Shown piece by piece: positions 1 to 6,955 of a DNA stretch of 7,613 nt; positions within the stretch are counted from its first letter, which is position 1; every line of letters begins with the position of its first letter. The position numbers and the translations under genes were made by a program. This DNA comes from Sulfurimonas sp. (GTDB taxonomy: Bacteria > Campylobacterota > Campylobacteria > Campylobacterales > Sulfurimonadaceae): NCBI GenBank assembly GCA_027063585.1, contig JAMORM010000069.1, positions 1-7,613 of the forward strand, read 5' to 3'. The notes under the pieces are model-generated. The model had not been told where the DNA came from. It saw only the letters and a program-made list of their open reading frames with translations, and ran no database searches.

Positions 1-1150
1 ACCCGTCTTTGTGTGACTCTACTAATACTTCAAGTTCCCCTTTATAAGCATTTCTAAAATCAAAATTCTTATCTGCAATCAATGCTTGTAGTTCATGCAG
101 CCTCTCTTTTGCGATTTTTCCATTAACTTCTGGTTTCATCACGGCAGAAGGCGTACCATCTCTTTTTGAGTACGTAAAGGCATGAATATGTGTCAAAGGC
201 AAATCTTTTGCATGTATCATAGCTTCACGCCATAATACTTCACTCTCGCCCGGATGTCCTGTAATAAAATCTGTTCCTATCGCATAGCCCTTGCTCGCTA
301 AAAGTTCAAACAATTCTTTATCCTGCTTGTAAACATTTCTTCTGTTCATTAGTTTCAGCATTGTCGGTGAGGTATGCTGTAATGCGATATGCATATGTTT
401 TTCCATCCACGGCTCATCCAAAATCTCTTTAAATTCATCCGTGATTTGAATAGGTTCGACACTGCCTAGACGTATACGTCTGACACCGCGGATTTGTGAC
501 ATTTTTTTCATCAGTTTTGCCAAGGAAGTTTTTGTATCTTGTCCATAACTGCCAACATTTGTACCTGTTAAAATAAATTCGCCGAAACCGTTAATTGCGA
601 GTCTTGCAACCTGCTCTAAAATTCTACTCTCATCCATACTGCGTGCATCCCCTCGAACATATGGAATAATACAGTAAGAACAGCGAAAATTACATCCCTC
701 TTGAATCTTTATAAAGGCTCTGCTTTTGCCGACAAATTCATCCACAACCATATCGTCGATATGATTTAAGTCACCTGGCTCGTAAAACGGTTTTTCTTTT
801 GCCAAAAGCGTATCTATTTTTTGTTTCTCACTCTGCCCGAATACACCATGAATACGATTTTCTTTTAAAAGGGACTCGCCCTTGGTATGTGCACCGCAGC
901 CCGTCAATAAAAGCTTTGCTCCGCCGTTATTTTTCTCAACTTGAGAAATATACGAGCGTACATGCGTATCGGCTCCGTTTGTAACGGTACAAGAATTTAT
1001 GACAATCACATCAGCTTCTGCTTCATTTTGCGTAATTTCATACTCTTTTAAAGAGCTCATCATAACCTGTGAATCATACAGATTGGTTCGGCAGCCAAAT
1101 GTTTTAAAATATACTTTTTTTACCCTATTGGCACTTGTTTTAGTATGCAT
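1..1150 (-). CDS. mtaB: tRNA (N6-threonylcarbamoyladenosine(37)-C2)-methylthiotransferase MtaB, partial (3' end outside window)
   Basis: Radical-SAM methylthiotransferase that adds a methylthio group to t6A at position 37 of ANN-decoding tRNAs, giving ms2t6A; cytosolic. My translation gives 383 residues before the left edge. The N-terminal MTTase domain carries three cysteines expected to hold one [4Fe-4S] cluster: C20 in FGCRTN, C54 in NSCTVTN and C85 in TGCGAH. The radical-SAM motif CNFRCSYC supplies C153, C157 and C160 for the second cluster. The family motif YSKRDGTPSA lies at 327-336. A TRAM tRNA-binding domain seems to begin near residue 371 (GELEVLVES), so only the last few dozen residues should be missing. 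The FGCRTN / NSCTVTN pattern fits MtaB better than MiaB or RimO. The ATG shares one base with the stop of the upstream channel gene (TAATG), and GGAGAA at 1164-1159 sits 8 bases before it. It is the last visible gene of the aroB-channel-mtaB unit. Confidence 0.93.
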   Translation of the reverse strand, partial: MHTKTSANRVKKVYFKTFGCRTNLYDSQVMMSSLKEYEITQNEAEADVIVINSCTVTNGADTHVRSYISQVEKNNGGAKLLLTGCGAHTKGESLLKENRIHGVFGQSEKQKIDTLLAKEKPFYEPGDLNHIDDMVVDEFVGKSRAFIKIQEGCNFRCSYCIIPYVRGDARSMDESRILEQVARLAINGFGEFILTGTNVGSYGQDTKTSLAKLMKKMSQIRGVRRIRLGSVEPIQITDEFKEILDEPWMEKHMHIALQHTSPTMLKLMNRRNVYKQDKELFELLASKGYAIGTDFITGHPGESEVLWREAMIHAKDLPLTHIHAFTYSKRDGTPSAVMKPEVNGKIAKERLHELQALIADKNFDFRNAYKGELEVLVESHKDG

Positions 1151-2781
1151 TAGACTATTTCTCCGTTATGTTCGCTCGGTGCTTCACTCTGCATAGATAC
1201 ATGAAGTTTTTGCGTAGGGTATGCAATCGTAATATCATCGGCTTCTTTAAAAGCATCCAAAATTTCTGTTGAGATGACACTTCTAAGTGTTAATGTTGCA
1301 TAGGCGTTAGTGAGGTACCAAGCTTCTATATCTATACCGTTTGACTCTATAAAAGAGTAAATTCTCGGTTCAACATTGGTGTTTTTCAGGTTGTAATGCT
1401 GTCTCAATTTGTTGAGCTGTTTTCTTGTAATGTCCGTATATCCTTTAGAGAATTTTTTTGTGATCTCTTTGACCAAATGCATCGCTTTTTTATGATTTGA
1501 ATCAAATGTTATGGTTATTTTCACACCGTCCCAGACTGTTTTGAGTGAATTGTGTGTATAATTTGCGATCATCTTCGTAAAAACATAATTATTGGGTATA
1601 AATATAATACGCCCTGCTCTTCTGTTGTGCATAATTGATGTCAGCGTAATATCTTCTAAAATAGTCATACGCAGCAGTGAAATATCTAAAACATCACCGA
1701 CATACTTCATACCCTCCATATCAACACGAATTCTGTCACCTACATGTATACTGCCCCCAAAAACTATGACAAGCCAGCCAAGAATCGACATAAACCAGTC
1801 TTTCATCGCAATAGCTATACCCGCTGAAGCAAATCCTAAGATAGTAACAAGATACGAAGCATTTTCAATATAATTAAAAAATAAAATCAAAATAATAATC
1901 GTAAAGTTGGTAAAGGTAATGATTTTGTTCGCCATATAAAAACGTTCATTATCTGTTATATATTTTTTAACGACCAGTTTTAAAAGAAAGAATATAAAAA
2001 ATACAAAGAGAATTGCCGTTCCGATTTTTATGAGTCTGTAAACCTGTTTTTCAATCCCTTTGTTAATGTTTATTTCTGCAATATCGAGTCGTTTTTGATA
2101 TACATCCATTGTCACGTTCATGGTGTCCAATGCCCGTTCAAACATCTCTAACTGTGTCTGTTTTTCTTTATATATTTTGGAATATAGTTTATTATCAGGC
2201 TGTAGTTGTAAAATCTTTTTGTAAATTTCGTTTTCTTGTTTTAATTCATCAATTAAGTCAACTAAGCTCTCTCTTTTTTTCTTGTATTCTTCGAGATTTG
2301 CATTGAGTGTTTTAATCGTAGAAAGACCGGTTAAAATATCAAAAGGATTATGAATTTCCGGTACTTTATCAATATTTGGCGGTGTGATTAAATCTGAAAA
2401 AGGTGCAGAACTGCCAGTGCCTTTGAGTTTATCAATCTGTGATGCCAAAATATTTTCTTTTGATATCAAACCTATAAGTTCGTCTTTATCTGCAGCTTTT
2501 TTTGAGTGTTTTGAGAGATATTTAATTCTTTTTTTAATAGCCTCGAGATTTTGTTTGACATCTAAGGATGTCAAATAGGAGGAATAACTTTTTGTCCACA
2601 TATTTTCATCCGAAATCTGTGACTGAATATTTTCTAAAGAGTGCTGATAATCCTTAATTTTTCGAGCAATCAGCTGTTGTTTGTCAAAATCATTTTTTGT
2701 TTGATTTGTATCTAAAACTTCTGCATGCAATAAAGATGCAAAAAGAATAAACAGCGTGAAAATAAGCGAGTGTATTGGCAT
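1150..2781 (-). CDS. MscS-type mechanosensitive ion channel with long periplasmic coiled-coil N-terminus
   Basis: Inner-membrane channel of the MscS family, expected to open under membrane tension and release solutes during hypo-osmotic shock. The 543-residue product starts with a likely signal peptide (about 1-20, ending LLHA). A charged helical region of about 225 residues with coiled-coil character follows (about 35-120 and 160-245). Hydrophobic spans lie at about 248-270 and 286-303. The pore-lining segment, at about 308-343, is rich in Gly and Ala (GFASAGIAIAMKDW). The beta domain follows (GDRIRV, then RIIFIPNNYVF near 391-402), then a soluble C-terminal domain to 543. E. coli MscS has 286 residues, so this is one of the larger forms with an extra periplasmic part. 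The start is set at the ATG at 2781: it overlaps the aroB stop by one base (TGATG) and is 5 bases from GGAGAA. A TTG one codon upstream is only 2 bases from that site. The exact subfamily and gating properties cannot be read from sequence. Confidence 0.9.
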   Translation of the reverse strand: MPIHSLIFTLFILFASLLHAEVLDTNQTKNDFDKQQLIARKIKDYQHSLENIQSQISDENMWTKSYSSYLTSLDVKQNLEAIKKRIKYLSKHSKKAADKDELIGLISKENILASQIDKLKGTGSSAPFSDLITPPNIDKVPEIHNPFDILTGLSTIKTLNANLEEYKKKRESLVDLIDELKQENEIYKKILQLQPDNKLYSKIYKEKQTQLEMFERALDTMNVTMDVYQKRLDIAEININKGIEKQVYRLIKIGTAILFVFFIFFLLKLVVKKYITDNERFYMANKIITFTNFTIIILILFFNYIENASYLVTILGFASAGIAIAMKDWFMSILGWLVIVFGGSIHVGDRIRVDMEGMKYVGDVLDISLLRMTILEDITLTSIMHNRRAGRIIFIPNNYVFTKMIANYTHNSLKTVWDGVKITITFDSNHKKAMHLVKEITKKFSKGYTDITRKQLNKLRQHYNLKNTNVEPRIYSFIESNGIDIEAWYLTNAYATLTLRSVISTEILDAFKEADDITIAYPTQKLHVSMQSEAPSEHNGEIV

Positions 2782-3830
2782 CAATTTTCTCCAAATTTAG
2801 AGAGTACTGACAATATTAACTCTTTGTCAACTGCATCTGTGATCTTAACACCGCCGATACCTACGGGTACAATAAAAGTCACAGAAGCATCTGAACTTTT
2901 TTTATCTAAGAAAAATGTTTCATAAAAACTGTTTACATCTTTTATAACATAAGAAGTCGGCAAGTTATATTTTTCTAAAAGTTTTTTTACTCTTTGTGCT
3001 TCTTCTTCGCTCATCATACCCATAGCAACTGCTACCTCATTTGCCATTACCATGCCTATTGCCACCGCTTCGCCGTGTAGGTAAGTTTTGTAATTTGTTT
3101 CATTTTCAATAACATGTCCGAAAGTATGTCCGTAATTGAGTGCGGCTCTAAGCCCGTGCTCTTTTTCATCTTTTGCAACAACATCCGCTTTTGTCTCTAC
3201 TGCCTGCTTAATTGCTTCTTGTAAAACTTTTTTATCGTGCAAATCTGCTTTTTCTAAAAATTCAAAAAAATCTTTGTTAAAAGTTACTGCTATTTTAATG
3301 ATTTCAGCAACACCTGCGCCAAATTCTCTTTTTGGCAGCGTTGATAAAAAATAAGGATCAATATACACAGCTTTTGGCTGATGAAAAGCACCAATAAGAT
3401 TTTTTCCATAAGCGTTATTTATACCTGTTTTGCCGCCCACACTTGCATCTACCTGCGAAAGCAGAGTTGTCGGCACTTGAATAAAATTGATACCACGCTG
3501 ATAGATACTTGCAGCATATCCCGTCATATCACCGATAACACCACCGCCAAAAGCAATGAGCATTGATTTTCTGTTAAAGCGGTGATTAAACAAGGATTCT
3601 AAAATTAAATCGATTGATGCCTGATTTTTATACTCTTCTCCATCAGGTACAGTGATAATATAAAGCTCTTTTGCCGATATTTTTGAAAGTAAATACGCTA
3701 GATGAAGTCCGGCCACCTTTGGGTTTGTAACAATTGCTACTTTTTTATCAAAATGTTTTTTTTCAATTGTGTCAATTGTTATGTCGTATGAGTTATCAAT
3801 TAGTTGTTTTAAGGGGATGTTTACCTGCAT
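2781..3830 (-). CDS. aroB: 3-dehydroquinate synthase
   Basis: Second enzyme of the shikimate pathway; converts DAHP to 3-dehydroquinate with NAD+ and a divalent metal (Zn or Co) in the cytosol. The 349 residues match the usual length (about 340-360). The NAD-binding half contains VPDGEEYKN (61-69), GGGVIGD (95-101), VPTTLLSQVDASVGGKTG (119-136) and GKNLIGAF (142-149). The metal ligands appear intact: E176 in AGVAEIIK, H235 in NYGHTFGH and H252 in LHGEAVAIG. The 17-residue gap between the two histidines is the family spacing. I see no defect. The ATG at 3830 has only a weak ribosome site (GGA at 3839-3837, 6 bases away). It is the first gene after the 70-base spacer, so it may have its own promoter. 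Its TGA stop overlaps the start of the channel gene by one base. Confidence 0.97.
   Translation of the reverse strand: MQVNIPLKQLIDNSYDITIDTIEKKHFDKKVAIVTNPKVAGLHLAYLLSKISAKELYIITVPDGEEYKNQASIDLILESLFNHRFNRKSMLIAFGGGVIGDMTGYAASIYQRGINFIQVPTTLLSQVDASVGGKTGINNAYGKNLIGAFHQPKAVYIDPYFLSTLPKREFGAGVAEIIKIAVTFNKDFFEFLEKADLHDKKVLQEAIKQAVETKADVVAKDEKEHGLRAALNYGHTFGHVIENETNYKTYLHGEAVAIGMVMANEVAVAMGMMSEEEAQRVKKLLEKYNLPTSYVIKDVNSFYETFFLDKKSSDASVTFIVPVGIGGVKITDAVDKELILSVLSKFGEN
2787..2792 (-). promoter_or_regulatory. Ribosome-binding site of the MscS-type channel gene, within the aroB 3' end
   Basis: GGAGAA on the minus strand lies inside the last codons of aroB. Spacing is 5 bases to the ATG at 2781 and 2 bases to the TTG at 2784, which favours the ATG as the real start. 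Confidence 0.65.
3787..3830 (-). other. Start region of aroB with weak ribosome-binding site
   Basis: The bases just before the aroB ATG read TTGGATAAAAA on the coding strand, giving only a GGA core. The predicted N-terminus (MQVNIPLKQL) leads directly into the beta-strand start of the family fold, so the ATG at 3830 is still the best start. The weak site contrasts with the clear GGAG sites of the two downstream genes. Confidence 0.4.
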
Positions 3831-3858
3831 TTTTTATCCAAAATTATTAAGATGCTAG

Positions 3859-3864
3859 ATAATA
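3859..3864 (-). promoter_or_regulatory. Possible -10 element upstream of aroB
   Basis: TATTAT on the minus strand differs from the sigma-70 consensus TATAAT at one position and lies 28 bases upstream of the aroB ATG. No convincing -35 hexamer is seen 16-18 bases upstream. That is common in Campylobacterota, where -35 boxes are weakly conserved, but such a -10 also occurs often by chance in AT-rich DNA. It touches the promoter-side arm of the inverted repeat. Confidence 0.3.
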
Positions 3865-3898
3865 CTTAATTTTTACTAAAAAATGGCTAAATTAAGTA
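3863..3898. repeat. 10-bp perfect inverted repeat in the trkA-like/aroB spacer
   Basis: TACTTAATTT at 3863-3872 and its exact reverse complement AAATTAAGTA at 3889-3898 are separated by 16 bases. The arms are very AT-rich (2 of 10 pairs contain G/C), so the hairpin would be weak. On the minus strand the downstream arm is followed by TTATCT, not a run of T, so it does not look like a standard intrinsic terminator of the preceding gene. It could be an operator for aroB, a weak terminator or processing structure, or chance in AT-rich DNA. Confidence 0.4.
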
Positions 3899-3900
3899 CT

Positions 3901-5307
3901 TTAGAGCTGCACAGGTATAAATATTTGATGATAATCGTCTAATTTAAAGTATAACTTTTCACTGTCAATAGAAAAAAGAGCATAAATATGATGTATTGTA
4001 AGTTTATTGGTAAAAGGAATAATCTGCACAAAATTCTCTTTTTGTTTTAATGCCCGAATTGGATTTTCACTCTCTTTAAAAACTTTAATTGACTTGGAAA
4101 AAATAGTTGAAAGATTATAAAAATGTTCTATGACCTGCTCTTTCTCCTCCTGATGTTCATTTAAGTAATTATAGAGTTCTATATTGAAATTGAGTTGTTC
4201 AGATATATCAAAAATAGTTGCAGAAATTTTTTCCAAATCTCTGTTGTCTGAGAGTATCAAAGCAACATCTTTAACTTTAGAAAATGACTTTTGCGAAAGC
4301 TTTAATACCGGAACATGCACGTCGTACAAGCATTTTCTTACATGATAATCAGCAAACATTTCACGTGATACTATAACTAAACCAACATGATATGATTTTA
4401 CATCATGTAAAAATGTCGTCCGGAGATCTTTACTGTCATAATCAATATCTACAACAACATCCAAATCTCTTAACTCCTTTATATCTTCGATAATATCAAT
4501 ATCAGAAGGATTGACGATTTTTATAATAAGGTCATGTTTAAACCGCTCATGTATATACATTGCACGGCGTACAAGACCCGGGATATTGGAATGATTAATA
4601 ATATTCATATCTATATATAAAAGAATATTCGTCCCAAAAGGTTCAGGAAACTGTCCAAGTTCGCGTTTAATAGCTTTATATACAGAACGTAATACTGTCG
4701 GATCACCCACAAGAAGAAGTGTGTCATTTGGCTGTATCATGCGTCTGCGCGAAGGCATAATGAGTTTTCGATTTCTATATATAGCGACAATACGCCAATT
4801 TTTTTGTTCAATAACTCCGATATGACGGTAAACAAAAGAACTTCCAAAAGGAACAAGCACCTCCATAATTTCACCCTCACCTATACCCACATTCTGCGCA
4901 ATAACAGGCACATTTGGCAGATAATCAAGTAAACGGGATGCTAAAATCTCATTTGCATTCACTAAGACAACATTGGCATCTTCATTTGTCATATTCCATT
5001 GATTCAAAACAACAACACGTAGTTGTTTTTTCACTACTCGAATATTTTTAATAGTATTTTCTACTTCAATTTGATTATCCATAGCTATAATAACTTGAAT
5101 AAACTCCATTTTCAGCAGATTTGCCAATTTATAAAAACTTGTAGGGTCAAACTCATAAAATTTAAAGCGTGCCGGATTTGCATCTTTAAACTCTTTCTCT
5201 TTTGTTTGTATTATATAGTAGATATTTTCACTCGTATAAGTTTCGGTTACCCTTTGAATAAAATGATCACCTACCTGTCCACTACTGATTATTAAAATCT
5301 TTTTCAT
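3901..5307 (-). CDS. TrkA/RCK domain protein of the COG3400 type (possible regulator of K+ transport)
   Basis: The 468-residue protein has no signal peptide or membrane span, so it is probably cytosolic. Residues 1-125 resemble a TrkA N-terminal (RCK-N) Rossmann domain, but the glycine loop reads SSGQVGDHF (8-16) with Ser in place of the first Gly of GxGxxG. The end of the second strand (IIQTKEKEF, 32-40) lacks the usual acidic residue that holds the NAD ribose. Residues 138-217 look like a TrkA C-terminal (RCK-C) ligand-binding domain (GEIMEVLVPFGS, KLIMPSRRRMIQPNDTLLLVG). Residues 226-365 appear alpha/beta, with strands such as NILLYIDMN and VGLVIVSREM; I cannot assign them or the tail to 468. 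The family is expected to gate K+ or other ion transport, but no transporter subunit lies beside it, so the role is inference. The ATG forms a 4-base ATGA overlap with the upstream gene. The TAA is 70 bases before aroB. Confidence 0.8.
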   Translation of the reverse strand: MKKILIISSGQVGDHFIQRVTETYTSENIYYIIQTKEKEFKDANPARFKFYEFDPTSFYKLANLLKMEFIQVIIAMDNQIEVENTIKNIRVVKKQLRVVVLNQWNMTNEDANVVLVNANEILASRLLDYLPNVPVIAQNVGIGEGEIMEVLVPFGSSFVYRHIGVIEQKNWRIVAIYRNRKLIMPSRRRMIQPNDTLLLVGDPTVLRSVYKAIKRELGQFPEPFGTNILLYIDMNIINHSNIPGLVRRAMYIHERFKHDLIIKIVNPSDIDIIEDIKELRDLDVVVDIDYDSKDLRTTFLHDVKSYHVGLVIVSREMFADYHVRKCLYDVHVPVLKLSQKSFSKVKDVALILSDNRDLEKISATIFDISEQLNFNIELYNYLNEHQEEKEQVIEHFYNLSTIFSKSIKVFKESENPIRALKQKENFVQIIPFTNKLTIHHIYALFSIDSEKLYFKLDDYHQIFIPVQL

Positions 5308-5822
5308 TTGGCGTCTCTTTTAAAGGCGTCATTAATATCAATCCATAAAGGTTTTTCAGCTTTGACCCATTGCTGATTTTTAAAATATCCTGTAATTTTT
5401 ATAAATTTGTCTGTTTTTTGGTTTGATGTAAAAGAGGTGCCCTTTTCCCATTCATTTATTTTCATACCATTGACATCATTATATATAGGTGCATTTTTAT
5501 TTAAACGATATGCACTGGCATCTGTACGAATGATTTTAGTACGCATTTTTAATTCAGGGAAAATATTTTCTTGATTATTCAAATATTTTACTTCTTTTAC
5601 TTTGACTTTTACTATTTTTTTTTCTTTGATTTTTAAAAGATTATTAGCTATTTTTAACTTATTTTCCAAAGTTTTAACCCTATTTTTGCAGAGATTGAGT
5701 TCTTCTTGAGATTTTTGATAATTTATACGCAATTTAGTAATATCTTCTACAATAGAATCAATACGTTGTATCTCATCTGCATAAAGATTCAACACAAAAA
5801 CCAGAACAAGTAAAAATTTCAT
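5304..5822 (-). CDS. Secreted coiled-coil protein with SH3-like C-terminal region, function unknown
   Basis: I do not recognise a named gene. The 172-residue product begins with a short signal peptide (MKFLLVLVFVLNLYA, cleavage probably before D16), so export to the periplasm is likely. The single cysteine (C45) is far from the signal end, so it is not a lipoprotein. Residues 16-75 are charged and heptad-like, consistent with a coiled coil, followed by a Lys/Val-rich stretch (KIVKVKVKEVKY, 69-80). Residues 97-162 look like a small beta domain of the bacterial SH3 kind (ASAYRLNKNAPIYNDVNG, then KFIKITGYFKNQQWVKAE). Such domains often bind peptidoglycan or peptides, so a cell-wall role is possible but unproven. 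The ATG shares one base with the trmA stop (TAATG), and AAGGG at 5832-5828 is 5 bases away. The stop overlaps the trkA-like start by 4 bases. The coding strand has a run of nine A at codons 67-70; the frame is intact. Confidence 0.8.
   Translation of the reverse strand: MKFLLVLVFVLNLYADEIQRIDSIVEDITKLRINYQKSQEELNLCKNRVKTLENKLKIANNLLKIKEKKIVKVKVKEVKYLNNQENIFPELKMRTKIIRTDASAYRLNKNAPIYNDVNGMKINEWEKGTSFTSNQKTDKFIKITGYFKNQQWVKAEKPLWIDINDAFKRDAK
5615..5623 (-). repeat. Homopolymeric A9 tract inside the coiled-coil protein gene
   Basis: Nine A in a row on the coding strand encode part of E67-K68-K69-I70. Gain or loss of one base would truncate the protein before its SH3-like region. In this sequence the frame is intact. 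Confidence 0.7.
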
Positions 5823-6934
5823 TACAACCCTTTTTTTATAAGTTTTACACCCATTTCAACATGATGCGTGTATGGAAATTGATCAAAAAGTGCCATATCC
5901 GTAATATCATGCGTTTTAGATAATATGTCTAAATCCTCCAACAACGTTTGAGGGTTACATGATATGTATACTATATGATTATATCTTGAAGCAAACTTAC
6001 ATGAGTACTCACCCATTCCACTTCTTGGAGGATCCACAAAAATAGAATTGATATTATAACTTTTCATATCTATATCTTTCATTCTTCTAAACTCTCGCAC
6101 ACCCTCAAGCGCATCCACAAACTCTTCAACACTCATACGAAGAAACTCTATATTATGCACATCATTTAAAAGCATATTTTCTTTTGCCGCATTTATGGAA
6201 GATTTTGATATTTCAGTTGCGAGTACTTTGTTAAATTTTTTTGCAAACGGTATAGTAAAATTTCCTGCACCGCAATAAAGTTCAAGCAAATCATCCTGTG
6301 TATCTGAAAATTTGTCTGCAGCCCATGCAATCATCTGCTCATTTACTCTTGGATTTGGCTGCGTAAAACTGTTTTCTATATATTTAAATTTATAAATATC
6401 GTTGTTTACATGTAAAGTCTCAGTTATATAATCCTGTCCGATTATCACTTTTTGCTTACGTGACCGGCCTATGATGTATATCTTCAAGTCTTGTGCAATT
6501 TTTTTTGCTTTTTCCTGCCATACTTCATCTAAAGCCCTGTGATATAAAAGTGAAACAACTATCTCACCCGAACTTGAACTTAAAAAGTCTGCACCGAAAA
6601 GTTTAAAATCTATATTATTTTCTTTAATTGCACAAAGAAGCTGAGGCATAAGTGCTGCAATATATTCATTTACCTGCGGGCATTCATCTATAAGTACCAC
6701 ACCTTTTTTATCAACATGATTCATTGCATAAAATATATCTTCGTTTGAGTGCCATATTTTGAACTCACTCCTTGCACGATAATGCTCATCTAGAGATTTG
6801 TATACAGAAAAATCTCCACTAAAATAAGAAGCAAATCGTTCTTTGTTTATTTGTACTTTTTCATTGAGCTGTGATTCATAGCCATGTTCATAAACTCTAC
6901 AGGCACCACATTCACCAAAATATTTACAATCCAA
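5822..6934 (-). CDS. trmA: tRNA (uracil(54)-C5)-methyltransferase TrmA, with N-terminal cysteine motif
   Basis: SAM-dependent enzyme that makes 5-methyluridine (ribothymidine) at position 54 in the T-loop of tRNAs; cytosolic. The 370 residues are close to E. coli TrmA (366). Shared landmarks are RARSEFKIWH (53-62), ENSFTQPN (187-194), the SAM loop LLELYCGAGNFT (216-227), VREFRRMKDIDMKSY (279-293), DPPRSGM (301-307), the nucleophile C326 in YISCNP and the general base E360 in DQFPYTHHVE. These fit TrmA rather than RlmC or RlmD. The N-terminus differs: C3, C9 and C12 form C-x5-C-x2-C, and C85 sits in IDECP where E. coli TrmA, as I recall it, has DSFP. This set resembles the [4Fe-4S] ligands of RlmD. 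The start is TTG: AAGGA lies 6 bases before it, an in-frame TAA at 6946-6944 blocks any earlier start, and the next Met is residue 71. It lies 21 bases after fliP, probably in the same transcript. Confidence 0.95.
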   Translation of the reverse strand: MDCKYFGECGACRVYEHGYESQLNEKVQINKERFASYFSGDFSVYKSLDEHYRARSEFKIWHSNEDIFYAMNHVDKKGVVLIDECPQVNEYIAALMPQLLCAIKENNIDFKLFGADFLSSSSGEIVVSLLYHRALDEVWQEKAKKIAQDLKIYIIGRSRKQKVIIGQDYITETLHVNNDIYKFKYIENSFTQPNPRVNEQMIAWAADKFSDTQDDLLELYCGAGNFTIPFAKKFNKVLATEISKSSINAAKENMLLNDVHNIEFLRMSVEEFVDALEGVREFRRMKDIDMKSYNINSIFVDPPRSGMGEYSCKFASRYNHIVYISCNPQTLLEDLDILSKTHDITDMALFDQFPYTHHVEMGVKLIKKGL

Positions 6935-6955
6935 TTTGTATCCTTAAAAAAATAT
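6935..6955. other. fliP-trmA intergenic gap
   Basis: Twenty-one AT-rich bases hold the trmA ribosome-binding site and no hairpin or recognisable promoter. This supports co-transcription of trmA with fliP. Confidence 0.5.
6941..6945 (-). promoter_or_regulatory. Ribosome-binding site that fixes the TTG start of trmA
   Basis: AAGGA on the minus strand, with 6 bases between it and the TTG at 6934. The in-frame TAA at 6946-6944 overlaps this site, so no longer reading is possible. The site supports including the N-terminal cysteine motif in the protein. Confidence 0.75.

Noticed and set aside
799..2578. Several plus-strand open frames of 60-95 codons (for example 799-984, 999-1196, 1592-1873, 2109-2306, 2384-2578)
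   Set aside because: They lie wholly inside well-supported minus-strand genes (mtaB and the channel gene), have no family resemblance and mirror the codons of those genes.
3766..3780. Short direct repeat of CAATTG with TGT between copies near the start of aroB
   Set aside because: It encodes the aroB residues T-I-D-T-I-E; a chance result of similar codons in AT-rich coding sequence.
3863..3898. Intrinsic terminator after the trkA-like gene
   Set aside because: The hairpin is AT-rich and lacks a following run of T on the minus strand, so I list it only as an inverted repeat.
5311..5331. Two copies of GACGCC on the minus strand near the end of the coiled-coil protein gene
   Set aside because: Both six-base copies lie within the final codons; too short to be a meaningful repeat.
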